Source of the DNA: Hyphomicrobiales bacterium
GTDB taxonomy: Bacteria; Pseudomonadota; Alphaproteobacteria; Rhizobiales; Phreatobacteraceae
Assembly (NCBI GenBank): GCA_017304475.1
Contig: JAFKKV010000012.1
Location: 310,001-374,000 of the forward strand
DNA length: 64,000 nucleotides
Direction: 5' to 3'
This document shows, piece after piece, positions 17,519 through 25,124 of the stretch. The position numbers were made by a program, and so were the translations under genes. Position 1 is the stretch's first letter; each line of letters begins with the position of its first letter. Under the pieces are notes generated by a model, which ran no database searches, was not told the origin of the DNA, and saw nothing but the letters and a program-made list of their open reading frames with translations.

Positions 17519-18274
17519 ATGCCCAGCTATGAACCGGTCACCGCTCTCCTGCGTGGCCTCACCGTCCTCGAGGCGGTGGCGGCTGCGGGCGCCGCGTCGA
17601 TCAAGGACCTGCACGCCAGGACAGGCATTCCCAAGGCGACGCTGGTGCGCATCCTGGAGACGCTGATCCATGCCGGCTATGTCTATTGCTCCGGCGCGCA
17701 GCCGCTTTATGCGCTGACCGCCCGGCCGCTGAATCTCGCGGCCGGCTTCGACAAGGGCCGGCATCTTGTCGCGGTGGTCGGACCGATCCTGGTCGAATTC
17801 CAGGCCGCCATTCCCTGGCCCTCGGATCTCGGTATGTTCGATCGCGACGCCATGGTCATCCTGGAGACGAGCCGGCGGCCAGGTGTGCTGAGCGTCAGCC
17901 GGCGGGTCGGCTCGCGGGTCACCGCGGTGCGCACCGCGCTCGGCCGCGCCTATCTCGCCTTCCTGCCCGACCGGCAACGCCAGGCGGCGTTGATCGAGCT
18001 CAAGGCCCTGGCCGAGGAGCCGAAGAATATCGCGCGTTTCGACGCCGACCTCGCCGTGACGCGCGCGCGCGGCTACGCGCTGAGCGATCAGGAGAACCAG
18101 CCGGATATTCGCGCCATTGCCGCCCCGGTCTTCGATGGATCGGGGGTGGTCGCGAGCGTCAATGTCATCGTCGTCGCCGAGGCCATGTCGATCGCCGAAT
18201 TGCAGGAGCGTTATTCCAGGCAGTTGCTGGCGATCACCGCCAGGATGTCGGCGGCGCTGCGCGGGGCGGCTTAG
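17519..18274 (+). CDS. IclR family transcriptional regulator
   Basis: 251 residues. N-terminal winged helix (about 8-70; TALLRGLTVLEAVAAAG, IKDLHARTGIPKATLVRILETLIHAGYV) and C-terminal effector domain (about 85-245) with the RTALGRAYLAFLP helix and the AIAAPVFDGSGVVASVNVIV strand pair. IclR proteins bind small organic acids and repress or activate catabolic genes. As the last gene of the operon it would control its own synthesis through the KdgR-like palindromes at 14561-14587. Start is ATG 17519, or GTG 17513 two codons earlier. Confidence 0.9.
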   Translation: MPSYEPVTALLRGLTVLEAVAAAGAASIKDLHARTGIPKATLVRILETLIHAGYVYCSGAQPLYALTARPLNLAAGFDKGRHLVAVVGPILVEFQAAIPWPSDLGMFDRDAMVILETSRRPGVLSVSRRVGSRVTAVRTALGRAYLAFLPDRQRQAALIELKALAEEPKNIARFDADLAVTRARGYALSDQENQPDIRAIAAPVFDGSGVVASVNVIVVAEAMSIAELQERYSRQLLAITARMSAALRGAA

Positions 18275-18372
18275 CCGGGTAGGCGATGGCCTCGGTCAAA
18301 TCGCCGGGGGTGACGTCGGAGCGCGCACCGGCCGGGAAATGGCCCGCGGAGTGGGACCAGAGGCCTTTCCCC

Positions 18373-19584
18373 TCACGCCACCGCCGGCTGCATGGCGCAT
18401 TCGCGTGCCTGCTCCTCGACATGGCGATAGCCGAGCAGGACCGTTGCGAGCGCCATGACACCGGCGGCGATCGACACCCAGAAGCCGCTCGCCGCGCCGA
18501 ACTGGTCGATCACCCAGCCGGACAGGGACGAGCCGAGGGCCATGCCGATGCCGACGCCGGTCATCGCCCAGGTGACGCCCTCGGTCAGCTTGGCCGCGGG
18601 CACGACGCGCTCGATCAGGCCCATCGAGATGATGAGCGTCGGCGACACCGCGGCTCCGGCCAGGAACAGCACCCCGGCCAGCACCGGCAAGCTGCCGATG
18701 ACCAGGAGCGGCAAGGTGGTCAGCGCGGCGAGCCCGATGGCCAGCACCAGCTGGCGGGCGAGCGGCATGCGCAGCTTCAGGGTGCCGAAGACCAGGCCGA
18801 CGATCAGCGAGCCGGCGGCATAGCTCGCCAGCACCAGGCTGGCCGCGGCCTTCAGGCTCTGCTGCTCGGCAAAGGCGACGGCAGTCACCTCGGCCGTGCC
18901 GAAGATCGCGCCGATCGCGATCAGGGTCAGCACGATGATCCGGACCGAGCCAAGGCGGATGACCGAGGTTCCGGCGCTCCGGCCCTGGGCATGGACCGGC
19001 GGCTCGGTCGCCTTCTGCAGAACGAACAGCAAGGTGCCGACGGCCAGGAACAGGGTGGCGGCGAGCGGCCCGGCTTCCGGGAAGAGCGCGACGCTCAGCC
19101 CGATCGAAATCACCGGGCCGGCCATGTAGATGACCTCGTCGATCACCGATTCGAAAGCGAAGGCGGTGTGCAGCTTCGGCGTGTCGCGGTAGATCTCGGT
19201 CCAGCGGGCCCGGACCAGGGCGCCCATGCTGGGCATGAAGCCAGCGAGCATGGCGAACAGGAACAGGGTCCAGGCCGGCGCGCCGAGGCGGGTGGCCAGC
19301 ATCAGGCCGGCCAATGCTACAACCGTCAGGGCGGTCGCCGGCGGCAGCACGCGGCTCTGGCCGTAACGGTCGACCAGCCTGGAGATCTGCGGGGCGATCA
19401 GCGAATTGGCGAAGGCGAAAGTGGCGGCGACCGCGCCGGCCAGCCAATAGCCGCCATGGGTCTGCGACAGCATGGTGACGATACCGAGCGTGGCCATGAC
19501 CCATGGTAGGCGCGCAATGAAACCGGCGGCTGAAAAGGACTTGGCTCCGGGAGCCCGAAAAATCTCGCGATAGGGATTGGACAT
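18373..19584 (-). CDS. MFS transporter, probably a drug/metabolite exporter
   Basis: 403 residues with about twelve hydrophobic helices. Residues around 55-75 (ISRLVDRYGQSR) are the loop 2-3 signature of the major facilitator superfamily, and a large central loop separates the two six-helix halves. It is divergently transcribed from a TetR gene across 113 bases that contain three identical palindromes, the classic arrangement of an exporter under control of a ligand-responsive repressor. The substrate is unknown. ATG 19584 with GAGGCG upstream is preferred to the codon at 19638, because the operator sites lie between the two. Confidence 0.88.
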   Translation of the reverse strand: MSNPYREIFRAPGAKSFSAAGFIARLPWVMATLGIVTMLSQTHGGYWLAGAVAATFAFANSLIAPQISRLVDRYGQSRVLPPATALTVVALAGLMLATRLGAPAWTLFLFAMLAGFMPSMGALVRARWTEIYRDTPKLHTAFAFESVIDEVIYMAGPVISIGLSVALFPEAGPLAATLFLAVGTLLFVLQKATEPPVHAQGRSAGTSVIRLGSVRIIVLTLIAIGAIFGTAEVTAVAFAEQQSLKAAASLVLASYAAGSLIVGLVFGTLKLRMPLARQLVLAIGLAALTTLPLLVIGSLPVLAGVLFLAGAAVSPTLIISMGLIERVVPAAKLTEGVTWAMTGVGIGMALGSSLSGWVIDQFGAASGFWVSIAAGVMALATVLLGYRHVEEQARECAMQPAVA

Positions 19585-19615
19585 GACGGACGCCTCAATG
19601 GAGAGGTGCCACTTG

Positions 19616-19683
19616 CATACGTGGCGTATGTCAGTCATGTAATTGCATACGGAGCGTATGTCAAATAATATACGAGGCGTATG
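19616..19683. promoter_or_regulatory. Three tandem TetR operators between MFS and tetR genes
   Basis: CATACG-TGG-CGTATG (19616-19630), CATACG-GAG-CGTATG (19646-19660) and TATACG-AGG-CGTATG (19669-19683). The first two are perfect 6-bp inverted repeats with a 3-base spacer and sit exactly 30 bp apart, on the same helix face; the third is 23 bp further and has one mismatch. They cover the whole divergent promoter region, so occupancy should shut off both genes. Confidence 0.8.
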
Positions 19684-19697
19684 TGAGAGGGGCGGGC

Positions 19698-20300
19698 ATG
19701 AGCCACAAGCCGCGCAGTACGATGATCGCGGAGACGCGCGCCAAGCTGGTCGGCGCGGCGCGCCATGCCTTCGGCACGGTCGGTTATGCCGAGGCGTCGA
19801 TGGATCAGTTCACCGCGGCCGCCGGCCTGACGCGCGGCGCGCTCTACCATCACTTCGGCGACAAGAAGGGATTGCTGGAGGCGGTGATCGCCGAAATCGA
19901 TGCCGAGATGAATGTCCGGCTCAGCGCCGTCTCGCGCCGGGCCGCCGATCCCTGGCAAGGTTTCGCCGCCGAGTGCATCGCCTATATCGAGATGGCGCTG
20001 GAGCCCGAGATCCAGCGCATCATGTTGCGCGACGGTCCCTCCGTGCTCGGCGACCCCTCGACCTGGCCGGGCCAAAGCGAATGCATCCGCTCGATGGCGG
20101 CGAGCCTGCAACGCTTCGCCGATGACGGAACCATCGTCCCGATCGACGCCGAGGCGGTGGCGCGGCTGCTGAACGGTGCCATGCTGCATGCCTCCTTGTG
20201 GATCGCCAATGCGCGGGACCCGCAGGCGACATCGCAAAAGGCGGTCCAGGCCTTCCAGGCCTTGCTCGATGGCCTTCTGCTCGGCCGGGCCGCAGCCTGA
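19698..20300 (+). CDS. TetR family repressor
   Basis: 200 residues. N-terminal helix-turn-helix (about 10-58; MIAETRAKLVGAARHAFGTVGYAEASMDQFTAAAGLTRGALYHHFGDKKGLL) with the LYHHFGDKKGL helix diagnostic of TetR, then an all-helical ligand domain. It should bind the three CATACG-N3-CGTATG sites just upstream and repress itself and the divergent MFS exporter until a ligand releases it. GAGAGGGGCGGG before ATG 19698 is a strong ribosome site, and the GTG at 19683 lies inside the third operator. Confidence 0.91.
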   Translation: MSHKPRSTMIAETRAKLVGAARHAFGTVGYAEASMDQFTAAAGLTRGALYHHFGDKKGLLEAVIAEIDAEMNVRLSAVSRRAADPWQGFAAECIAYIEMALEPEIQRIMLRDGPSVLGDPSTWPGQSECIRSMAASLQRFADDGTIVPIDAEAVARLLNGAMLHASLWIANARDPQATSQKAVQAFQALLDGLLLGRAAA

Positions 20301-20420
20301 GCCGCCGCCCGCGGGATCACATGCGCGTGAGCCCGGCTTCCGCCGCAACGAAACGGTGCTTCACTCCGTATCCGCTGCAGGGACATCGCCGTGACGATGT
20401 CGGGATGCGGGATCGGGGCC

Positions 20421-20912
20421 ATGACGACGAGACGCTTTTTCCTGGCCGGTGGAACGCTCGGGCTGGCGGCGGCCGCAGGCTTGCCATGGCGGGCCACGGC
20501 GTCCGGCTCCACCGAGACCTTCGCGGTGACGCTCGGCGACGCGGAATGGCGTGGGCGACTGACCCCGGCGCAATATGCGGTGCTACGGCAGAGCGGCACC
20601 GAGCGGCCCCATAGCAGCGCGCTGCTGCACGAAGCGCGGCGCGGCCAGTTCGCCTGCGCCGGCTGCGGGCTCGACCTGTTCTCGTCGGCGACGAAATTCG
20701 ACAGCGGCACCGGCTGGCCGAGCTTCTGGGCGCCGCTGGAACGGGCTGTCGGCACGACCCGCGACAGCAGTTTCGGCATGCAGCGCGACGCCGTTCATTG
20801 CAGCCGCTGCGGCGGCCATCTCGGCCATGTCTTCGACGACGGACCGCGCCCGACCGGCCTGCGCTACTGCATGAACGGCGTCGCCATGGTCTTCAAGCCC
20901 GCGGTCGCCTGA
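20421..20912 (+). CDS. msrB: Exported peptide-methionine (R)-S-oxide reductase
   Basis: 163 residues. A twin-arginine signal (TTRRFFLAGGTLGLAAAAG) precedes the MsrB domain: zinc cysteines in CAGC and CSRC, FDSGTGWPSF, GGHLGHVFDDGP, and the catalytic Cys in RYCMNG. MsrB reduces the R epimer of methionine sulfoxide. With the Tat-exported MsrA encoded 39 bases downstream, it would repair oxidised proteins in the periplasm. ATG 20421 gives a short signal-peptide n-region and has GGATCGGGG upstream; the upstream GTG/ATG codons would bury the twin arginines further in. Confidence 0.91.
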   Translation: MTTRRFFLAGGTLGLAAAAGLPWRATASGSTETFAVTLGDAEWRGRLTPAQYAVLRQSGTERPHSSALLHEARRGQFACAGCGLDLFSSATKFDSGTGWPSFWAPLERAVGTTRDSSFGMQRDAVHCSRCGGHLGHVFDDGPRPTGLRYCMNGVAMVFKPAVA

Positions 20913-20951
20913 CCGCCGTCCTGCCCCTTTCATCGAACCCGGAGAGAAACC

Positions 20952-21683
20952 ATGTCGCCTCTGTTCCAGAAACCGATCTCGCGCCGTTCCGCCCTGTCGA
21001 TCGCCGGTGGGCTGGCGCTGGCTGGCACCGGCCTCCAGGCATCGACGGCTGCGGCAGAGGGCGGCCGCGCCCTGCCGGCGCCGGCGCTGGACGAGCCGGC
21101 CGGCCAGGCGTCATCCGAGGTGGCGGTTTTCGCCGGTGGCTGCTTCTGGGGCGTGCAGGGCGTGTTCCAGCATGTCGAAGGCGTCACCAATGCGGTGTCC
21201 GGTTATGCCGGCGGCGAGCGGGCGACCGCGCAATATGAAAAGGTGACCAGCGGCCGGACCGGTCACGCGGAAGCCGTGCGGGTCACCTATGACCCGCGCA
21301 AGATCAGCTATGGCCGGTTGATGCAGATCTATTTCTCGGTTGCCCATGACCCGACCGAACTCAATCGCCAGGGCCCCGATATCGGCACGCAATATCGCTC
21401 GACGATCTTCCCGACCAATGCCGAGCAGGCACGGCTGGCGAAGGCCTATATCGCCCAGCTCAACCAGGCGCGCGCATTCCGCTCGGCGATCGTCACCACC
21501 ATCGAGCCCGACCGGCCCTTCTATGCCGCCGAGGCCTATCACCAGGACTATCTGACGCGGAACCCGACCGCGCCCTATATCGTCATCAACGACCTGCCGA
21601 AGATCGAGGACCTGAAGCGTCACTTCCCCGGCGTCTACCGTTCGACGCCGGTGCTGGTCGCCACAGCAGGCGTGTCGAACTGA
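20952..21683 (+). CDS. msrA: Exported peptide-methionine (S)-S-oxide reductase
   Basis: 243 residues. Twin-arginine signal SRRSALSIAGGLALAG (about 10-28), linker to residue 55, then the MsrA domain with catalytic Cys in AGGCFWG, GYAGGE, GHAEAV and DIGTQYRS. It reduces the S epimer of methionine sulfoxide and complements MsrB encoded upstream; together they form an exported repair pair. C-terminal Cys residues used for recycling in some MsrA proteins are not present, so the reductant may be external. The last 49 bases overlap, tail to tail, the thioesterase gene on the other strand. Confidence 0.93.
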   Translation: MSPLFQKPISRRSALSIAGGLALAGTGLQASTAAAEGGRALPAPALDEPAGQASSEVAVFAGGCFWGVQGVFQHVEGVTNAVSGYAGGERATAQYEKVTSGRTGHAEAVRVTYDPRKISYGRLMQIYFSVAHDPTELNRQGPDIGTQYRSTIFPTNAEQARLAKAYIAQLNQARAFRSAIVTTIEPDRPFYAAEAYHQDYLTRNPTAPYIVINDLPKIEDLKRHFPGVYRSTPVLVATAGVSN

Positions 21684-22129
21684 GCACGCCTGGCAAGGTG
21701 TTTCCAGGTCGCGGTGGCATAGGCGACGGCCGTGCCGTCGCCTGCCATTGCCAGGCACTGCAGGAAAGAGATCTTGCGGCCGCGGCGCAGGAAGCTGGCC
21801 TCGCAACGCACGCCGCCGCCAGTGACGGGCGCGAGATATTGCAGCTTCATCTCCAGGGTCGCCCCGGCGCCGTCGACACGATGCAGCAGATGGCCCATCG
21901 CGATGTCCATGGCGGTCGCCAGCACGCCGCCGTGCAGCGTGCCCTGGGGGTTGAACAAGGTCTCGACAGCCTCGAAAACAACGCTGCAACGGTCCTCGGC
22001 ATGGCTGATCTCGAAGCCGAGCAGGCGTGACAGGAAAAACGAGCCGAATTCCTGCCGCGCATCGGCCCTTGCACGTTCGAGCATGGCCGTGCCGAGGCGA
22101 TCCCGGCCGGTCTCATCGTGTCGCATCAT
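21635..22129 (-). CDS. PaaI/YdiI-type hotdog thioesterase
   Basis: 164 residues, single hotdog fold. The block FNPQGTLHGGVLATAMDIAMGH matches the PaaI thioesterase motif (HGG and the catalytic-region Asp). It would hydrolyse an acyl-CoA to free acid and CoA. Its ATG overlaps the stop of the CoA-transferase gene (ATGA), with GGAG upstream; two adjacent ATG codons (22129 and 22126) are possible starts. It closes the leftward operon HAD hydrolase - CoA transferase - thioesterase. Its 3' end overlaps msrA. Confidence 0.84.
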   Translation of the reverse strand: MMRHDETGRDRLGTAMLERARADARQEFGSFFLSRLLGFEISHAEDRCSVVFEAVETLFNPQGTLHGGVLATAMDIAMGHLLHRVDGAGATLEMKLQYLAPVTGGGVRCEASFLRRGRKISFLQCLAMAGDGTAVAYATATWKHLARRAQFDTPAVATSTGVER

Positions 22130-23364
22130 CCATGCTCCATCGCTGCGGTGTCGACTGATTGGCCGAAGGCGCCGTCGCGCTGGTGCGCGCCGATCTCGAC
22201 CTCGGTCAGGCCCAGCCATTGCGCCAGCACCTCGGCCGTATGTTCGGCGAGCAGCGGCGGCCGGCGCGCATCCGGCGGTGCCTGATCGCCGAAACGCAAT
22301 GCGCTCGCGATATGGCGCTGATGGCCGGCCAGCGGGTGAGCGTAGCCACGCACGGCGCCGCGTATGACGAGTTGAGGCGCCTCGCAGACCTCGCCGACCG
22401 TGCGGATCTCGCCGCAGGGAATGCCGGCCGCGCCGAGCAGGCGTGCCCAATGGCGGCGCGGCTGTGCGCGGAAGATCGGCCGCAGCAAGGTCTTGAGGGC
22501 GAGGCGATTGGCCACCCGGTCGGGAGCCAGGGCGAAGCGGGGATCGGCCAGCAGATCGGGCCGGCCGAGCGTGCCGCAGAACAACGCCCAGAACTTGTCA
22601 TTGGCGACCCCCACATTGACCCAGCCGTCGGCCGCCTCGAAGGTCTCATAGGGGCTGATGGTCGGGTGGGCATTGCCGCGCCGGCGCGGGCTCTCGCCGG
22701 TGGCGAAATAGATGCCGGCGTTGAAGGTCAGGAGGGAAGCCATGGCGTCGAGCATGGCGACATCGATGCGGCCGCCCTTGCCGGTGCGGTCGCGCTGGCG
22801 CAGCGCCGCCAGGACGGCCTGGGCGGCATAAAGACCGGTGACGAGATCGGCGATCGAGGTGCCGGTCTTCATCGGGCTTCCCTCGGGTTCGCCGGTAATG
22901 TCCATGATGCCGGATTCGCCCTGGACGATCAGGTCGTAGCCGGGACGGCCGGCATCCGGGCCGGTCCGGCCGAAACCCGAGATGGCGCAGAGGACGAGCC
23001 GGTCATTGGCGCGCGACAGGATGTCGAACCCCAGTCCCAGCCGCTCCAGGGTGCCGGGCCGGAAGTTTTCCACGACGACATCGGCGACCGCCGCAAGGCG
23101 AATGACGAGATCCCGGCCGGCCACGGTCTTCAGGTCGATGGCGCAACTGCGCTTGTTGCGGTTGACCGACAGGAAATAGGCGCTCTCGCCGCCCGGAAAG
23201 GGCGGCCCGTAACGCCGGCTCTCGTCACCGCGTCCGGGCTCTTCGATCTTGACGACATCGGCGCCGAGATCGCCGAGCTGCATGGTCGCGAAGGGACCCG
23301 AGACGACGCGGCAGAGGTCGAGCACCCTGACGCCCTGAAGGGGCGAGCCATCAGACCATGACAT
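22126..23364 (-). CDS. CaiB/BaiF CoA-transferase family protein
   Basis: 412 residues, class III CoA transferase. Typical blocks: LQGVRVLDLCRVVSGPFATMQLGDLGADVVKIEEPGRGDESRR at the N-terminus, the region FLSVNRNKRSCAIDLK, and GYDLIVQGESGIMDITG, which holds the catalytic Asp equivalent (Asp169 of formyl-CoA transferase). It would move CoA from an acyl-CoA donor to a carboxylic acid, activating a substrate for catabolism. The start overlaps the end of the HAD gene by 14 bases and its stop overlaps the thioesterase ATG. Substrate unknown. Confidence 0.92.
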   Translation of the reverse strand: MSWSDGSPLQGVRVLDLCRVVSGPFATMQLGDLGADVVKIEEPGRGDESRRYGPPFPGGESAYFLSVNRNKRSCAIDLKTVAGRDLVIRLAAVADVVVENFRPGTLERLGLGFDILSRANDRLVLCAISGFGRTGPDAGRPGYDLIVQGESGIMDITGEPEGSPMKTGTSIADLVTGLYAAQAVLAALRQRDRTGKGGRIDVAMLDAMASLLTFNAGIYFATGESPRRRGNAHPTISPYETFEAADGWVNVGVANDKFWALFCGTLGRPDLLADPRFALAPDRVANRLALKTLLRPIFRAQPRRHWARLLGAAGIPCGEIRTVGEVCEAPQLVIRGAVRGYAHPLAGHQRHIASALRFGDQAPPDARRPPLLAEHTAEVLAQWLGLTEVEIGAHQRDGAFGQSVDTAAMEHG

Positions 23365-24055
23365 CCGCCAGGTCCTTCATCGTCGGCACGCGAATGTCGG
23401 GCTGATGCGGCGTGACGCCGAAGGGCCGCGCGCGCCGGTCGATGAAGGCGGTACGCATGCCGGCCGACTTGGCGCCGATGCAATCGAAGGCGTGATTGGC
23501 AACGAACAGGATCTCGTCCAGCCGCAGGCCGAGCAATTCGGCAGCCTTGGTATAGGTCGCCACATGCGGCTTGAAGGCGTTGGCCTCGGCCACCGAAATC
23601 ACCCGGTCGAACGGGATGCCATGATAGGCCTTGGCGGTCTCGAGCATGTCGGGGTCGCCGTTCGACAGCACGACGAGCCGGTAACGGCTCTGCAGCCGCG
23701 CCAGGGCCGCGGGCACTTCGGGAAAACAGCGCAGTTTCTCGATGGCGCCGACCAGCGCGCGCACCTCGTCCATGGTGTAGGCGATGCCGGCCCGTTCCAG
23801 CACCAGCGCCACCGAGCGGTGACCGATCTCGCGATAAGGCGTGTGCTCGCGGTGGAGCAGGGCGTCGATCATCGAATTCTCGAAATGGGTCCGGCGCCAC
23901 CAGGTGACGAAGGCATTGGGACTGCCGGTCCAGCCTTTCGCCTCGAGGTAGGGCGTCGCGATCTCGACCAGTCCCGACTGCATGTCGACGACGGTGCCGT
24001 ACTGATCGAACATGCAGACCTTGATGGTCCGCTTCAGCGCGTCGATCTCGCTCAT
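23351..24055 (-). CDS. HAD-superfamily hydrolase, haloacid dehalogenase type II-like
   Basis: 234 residues. Nucleophile Asp17 in MFDQYGTVVD (the DxYGT motif of L-2-haloacid dehalogenases rather than DxD of phosphatases), a helical cap, then LSNGD (motif II), FKP Lys (motif III) and ANHAFDCIGAKSAGMRTAFI (motif IV). It therefore probably cleaves a carbon-halogen bond of a 2-haloacid, although phosphatase-like members exist. GAGGAGA precedes ATG 24055. First gene of a leftward operon with a CoA transferase and thioesterase, divergent from a LysR regulator, which suggests degradation of a (halo)carboxylic acid. Confidence 0.86.
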   Translation of the reverse strand: MSEIDALKRTIKVCMFDQYGTVVDMQSGLVEIATPYLEAKGWTGSPNAFVTWWRRTHFENSMIDALLHREHTPYREIGHRSVALVLERAGIAYTMDEVRALVGAIEKLRCFPEVPAALARLQSRYRLVVLSNGDPDMLETAKAYHGIPFDRVISVAEANAFKPHVATYTKAAELLGLRLDEILFVANHAFDCIGAKSAGMRTAFIDRRARPFGVTPHQPDIRVPTMKDLADVMV

Positions 24056-24140
24056 GAGAGGTCTCCTCGGGTTGCCGCGGCCGCTTGTGCCGGGTGAAGG
24101 CGCCGATGCGCCACGCGCTCCATCAACAGTGAATAACGCC

Positions 24141-24155
24141 ATTGATGAAATCGAT
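24141..24155. promoter_or_regulatory. Candidate LysR-type binding site between HAD operon and lysR gene
   Basis: ATTGAT-GAA-ATCGAT is an inverted repeat with one mismatch, followed by TTTT, resembling the core of nod-box-like sites bound by NodD-type LysR regulators. It lies midway in the 152-base divergent intergenic region. A second imperfect repeat CGCC-CATT-GGCG is at 24166-24177. Confidence 0.45.
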
Positions 24156-24207
24156 TTTTGTACTTCGCCCATTGGCGATATGAATGATCGGGCCAGAGGT
24201 GGTCCCG

Positions 24208-25113
24208 ATGAACCTTCGCTCCGTCGATCTCAATCTTCTCGTCGCGCTCGATGCCCTGCTCGGCGAGCTGCACGTGACCCGGGCGGCCGATCGCATCGGC
24301 CTGAGCCAACCGGCGATGAGCAATGCGCTCGGCCGCCTGCGTCACATCTTCAAGGATGAATTGCTGGTCAGGACCTCGGCCGGCATGCAGGCGACGCCGC
24401 GGGCGCTGGAACTGGCCGGGCCGATCCGCCAGGTGCTCAGGCAGATCGAGCGGGTGTTCGAAAGCGATACCGGTTTCGATCCGGCGCGGGCCGATCGCCG
24501 GTTCGCCCTGCGCTTGTCGGACCTTCTGAGCCTGCTCCTGCTGCCGGCTCTGCTCGCGCCGATCGGCCGCGACGCGCCCGGCATCGGCTTCGATGTCGTG
24601 CACCTGCCGCCGGCCCGCACTGTCGAGGCCCTGGAGAAGGACGAGATCGATATCGCCGTCAGCATGAGCCTGGAGCATTCGAGCGCGATCCGGGCCGAGA
24701 TGCTGTTTGCCGATCGCATGGTCTGCGTGATGCGCAAGGCCCATCCCCTGGCGACGCGGCCGTTGACGCTCGAAGCCTTTCTCGAGCAACGCCAGCTGAA
24801 GGTGTCGATGTCGCCGACCGACCTGCGCTTCGTCGACGACGTCCTGGCGCGCAGCCACCTGAAGCGTGACGTGGCGGTCAACGTGCCGCACTGGCTCGTT
24901 GTGCCGCATGTCCTGACCAGGACCAACCTCGTTTCGGTCATGCCGAAGCGCCTTGCCGCGGCGATCGGCGCCGAGACGCTGGTCATCCGCGACCTGCCCT
25001 TCGCCTCCGAGCCATTCGACTGGACGCTCTACTGGCACCGGCGGCATGAGGGGAACCCGGCCATAGCCTGGCTCCGCGCCAGGATCGTGGAGGCGGGCAG
25101 GGCCCTCGGTTGA
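24208..25113 (+). CDS. LysR family transcriptional regulator, NodD-like subgroup
   Basis: 301 residues. N-terminal winged helix (about 1-65; NLRSVDLNLLVALDALLGELHVTRAADRIGLSQPAMSNALGRLR) followed by an ATP-free periplasmic-binding-type effector domain. The opening block groups it with NodD/LinR-like regulators of catabolism and symbiosis; membership there does not imply nodulation. It is divergent from the HAD - CoA transferase - thioesterase operon and probably activates it in response to its substrate. AGAGGTGG precedes ATG 24208. The upstream frame from 24184 overlaps the likely promoter. Confidence 0.91.
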   Translation: MNLRSVDLNLLVALDALLGELHVTRAADRIGLSQPAMSNALGRLRHIFKDELLVRTSAGMQATPRALELAGPIRQVLRQIERVFESDTGFDPARADRRFALRLSDLLSLLLLPALLAPIGRDAPGIGFDVVHLPPARTVEALEKDEIDIAVSMSLEHSSAIRAEMLFADRMVCVMRKAHPLATRPLTLEAFLEQRQLKVSMSPTDLRFVDDVLARSHLKRDVAVNVPHWLVVPHVLTRTNLVSVMPKRLAAAIGAETLVIRDLPFASEPFDWTLYWHRRHEGNPAIAWLRARIVEAGRALG

Positions 25114-25124
25114 GGCTCCGGCGG

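Noticed and set aside
18286..19509. Glu/Gln/Gly-rich open frame antisense to the MFS gene
   Set aside because: It mirrors a membrane protein gene; no family match is evident.
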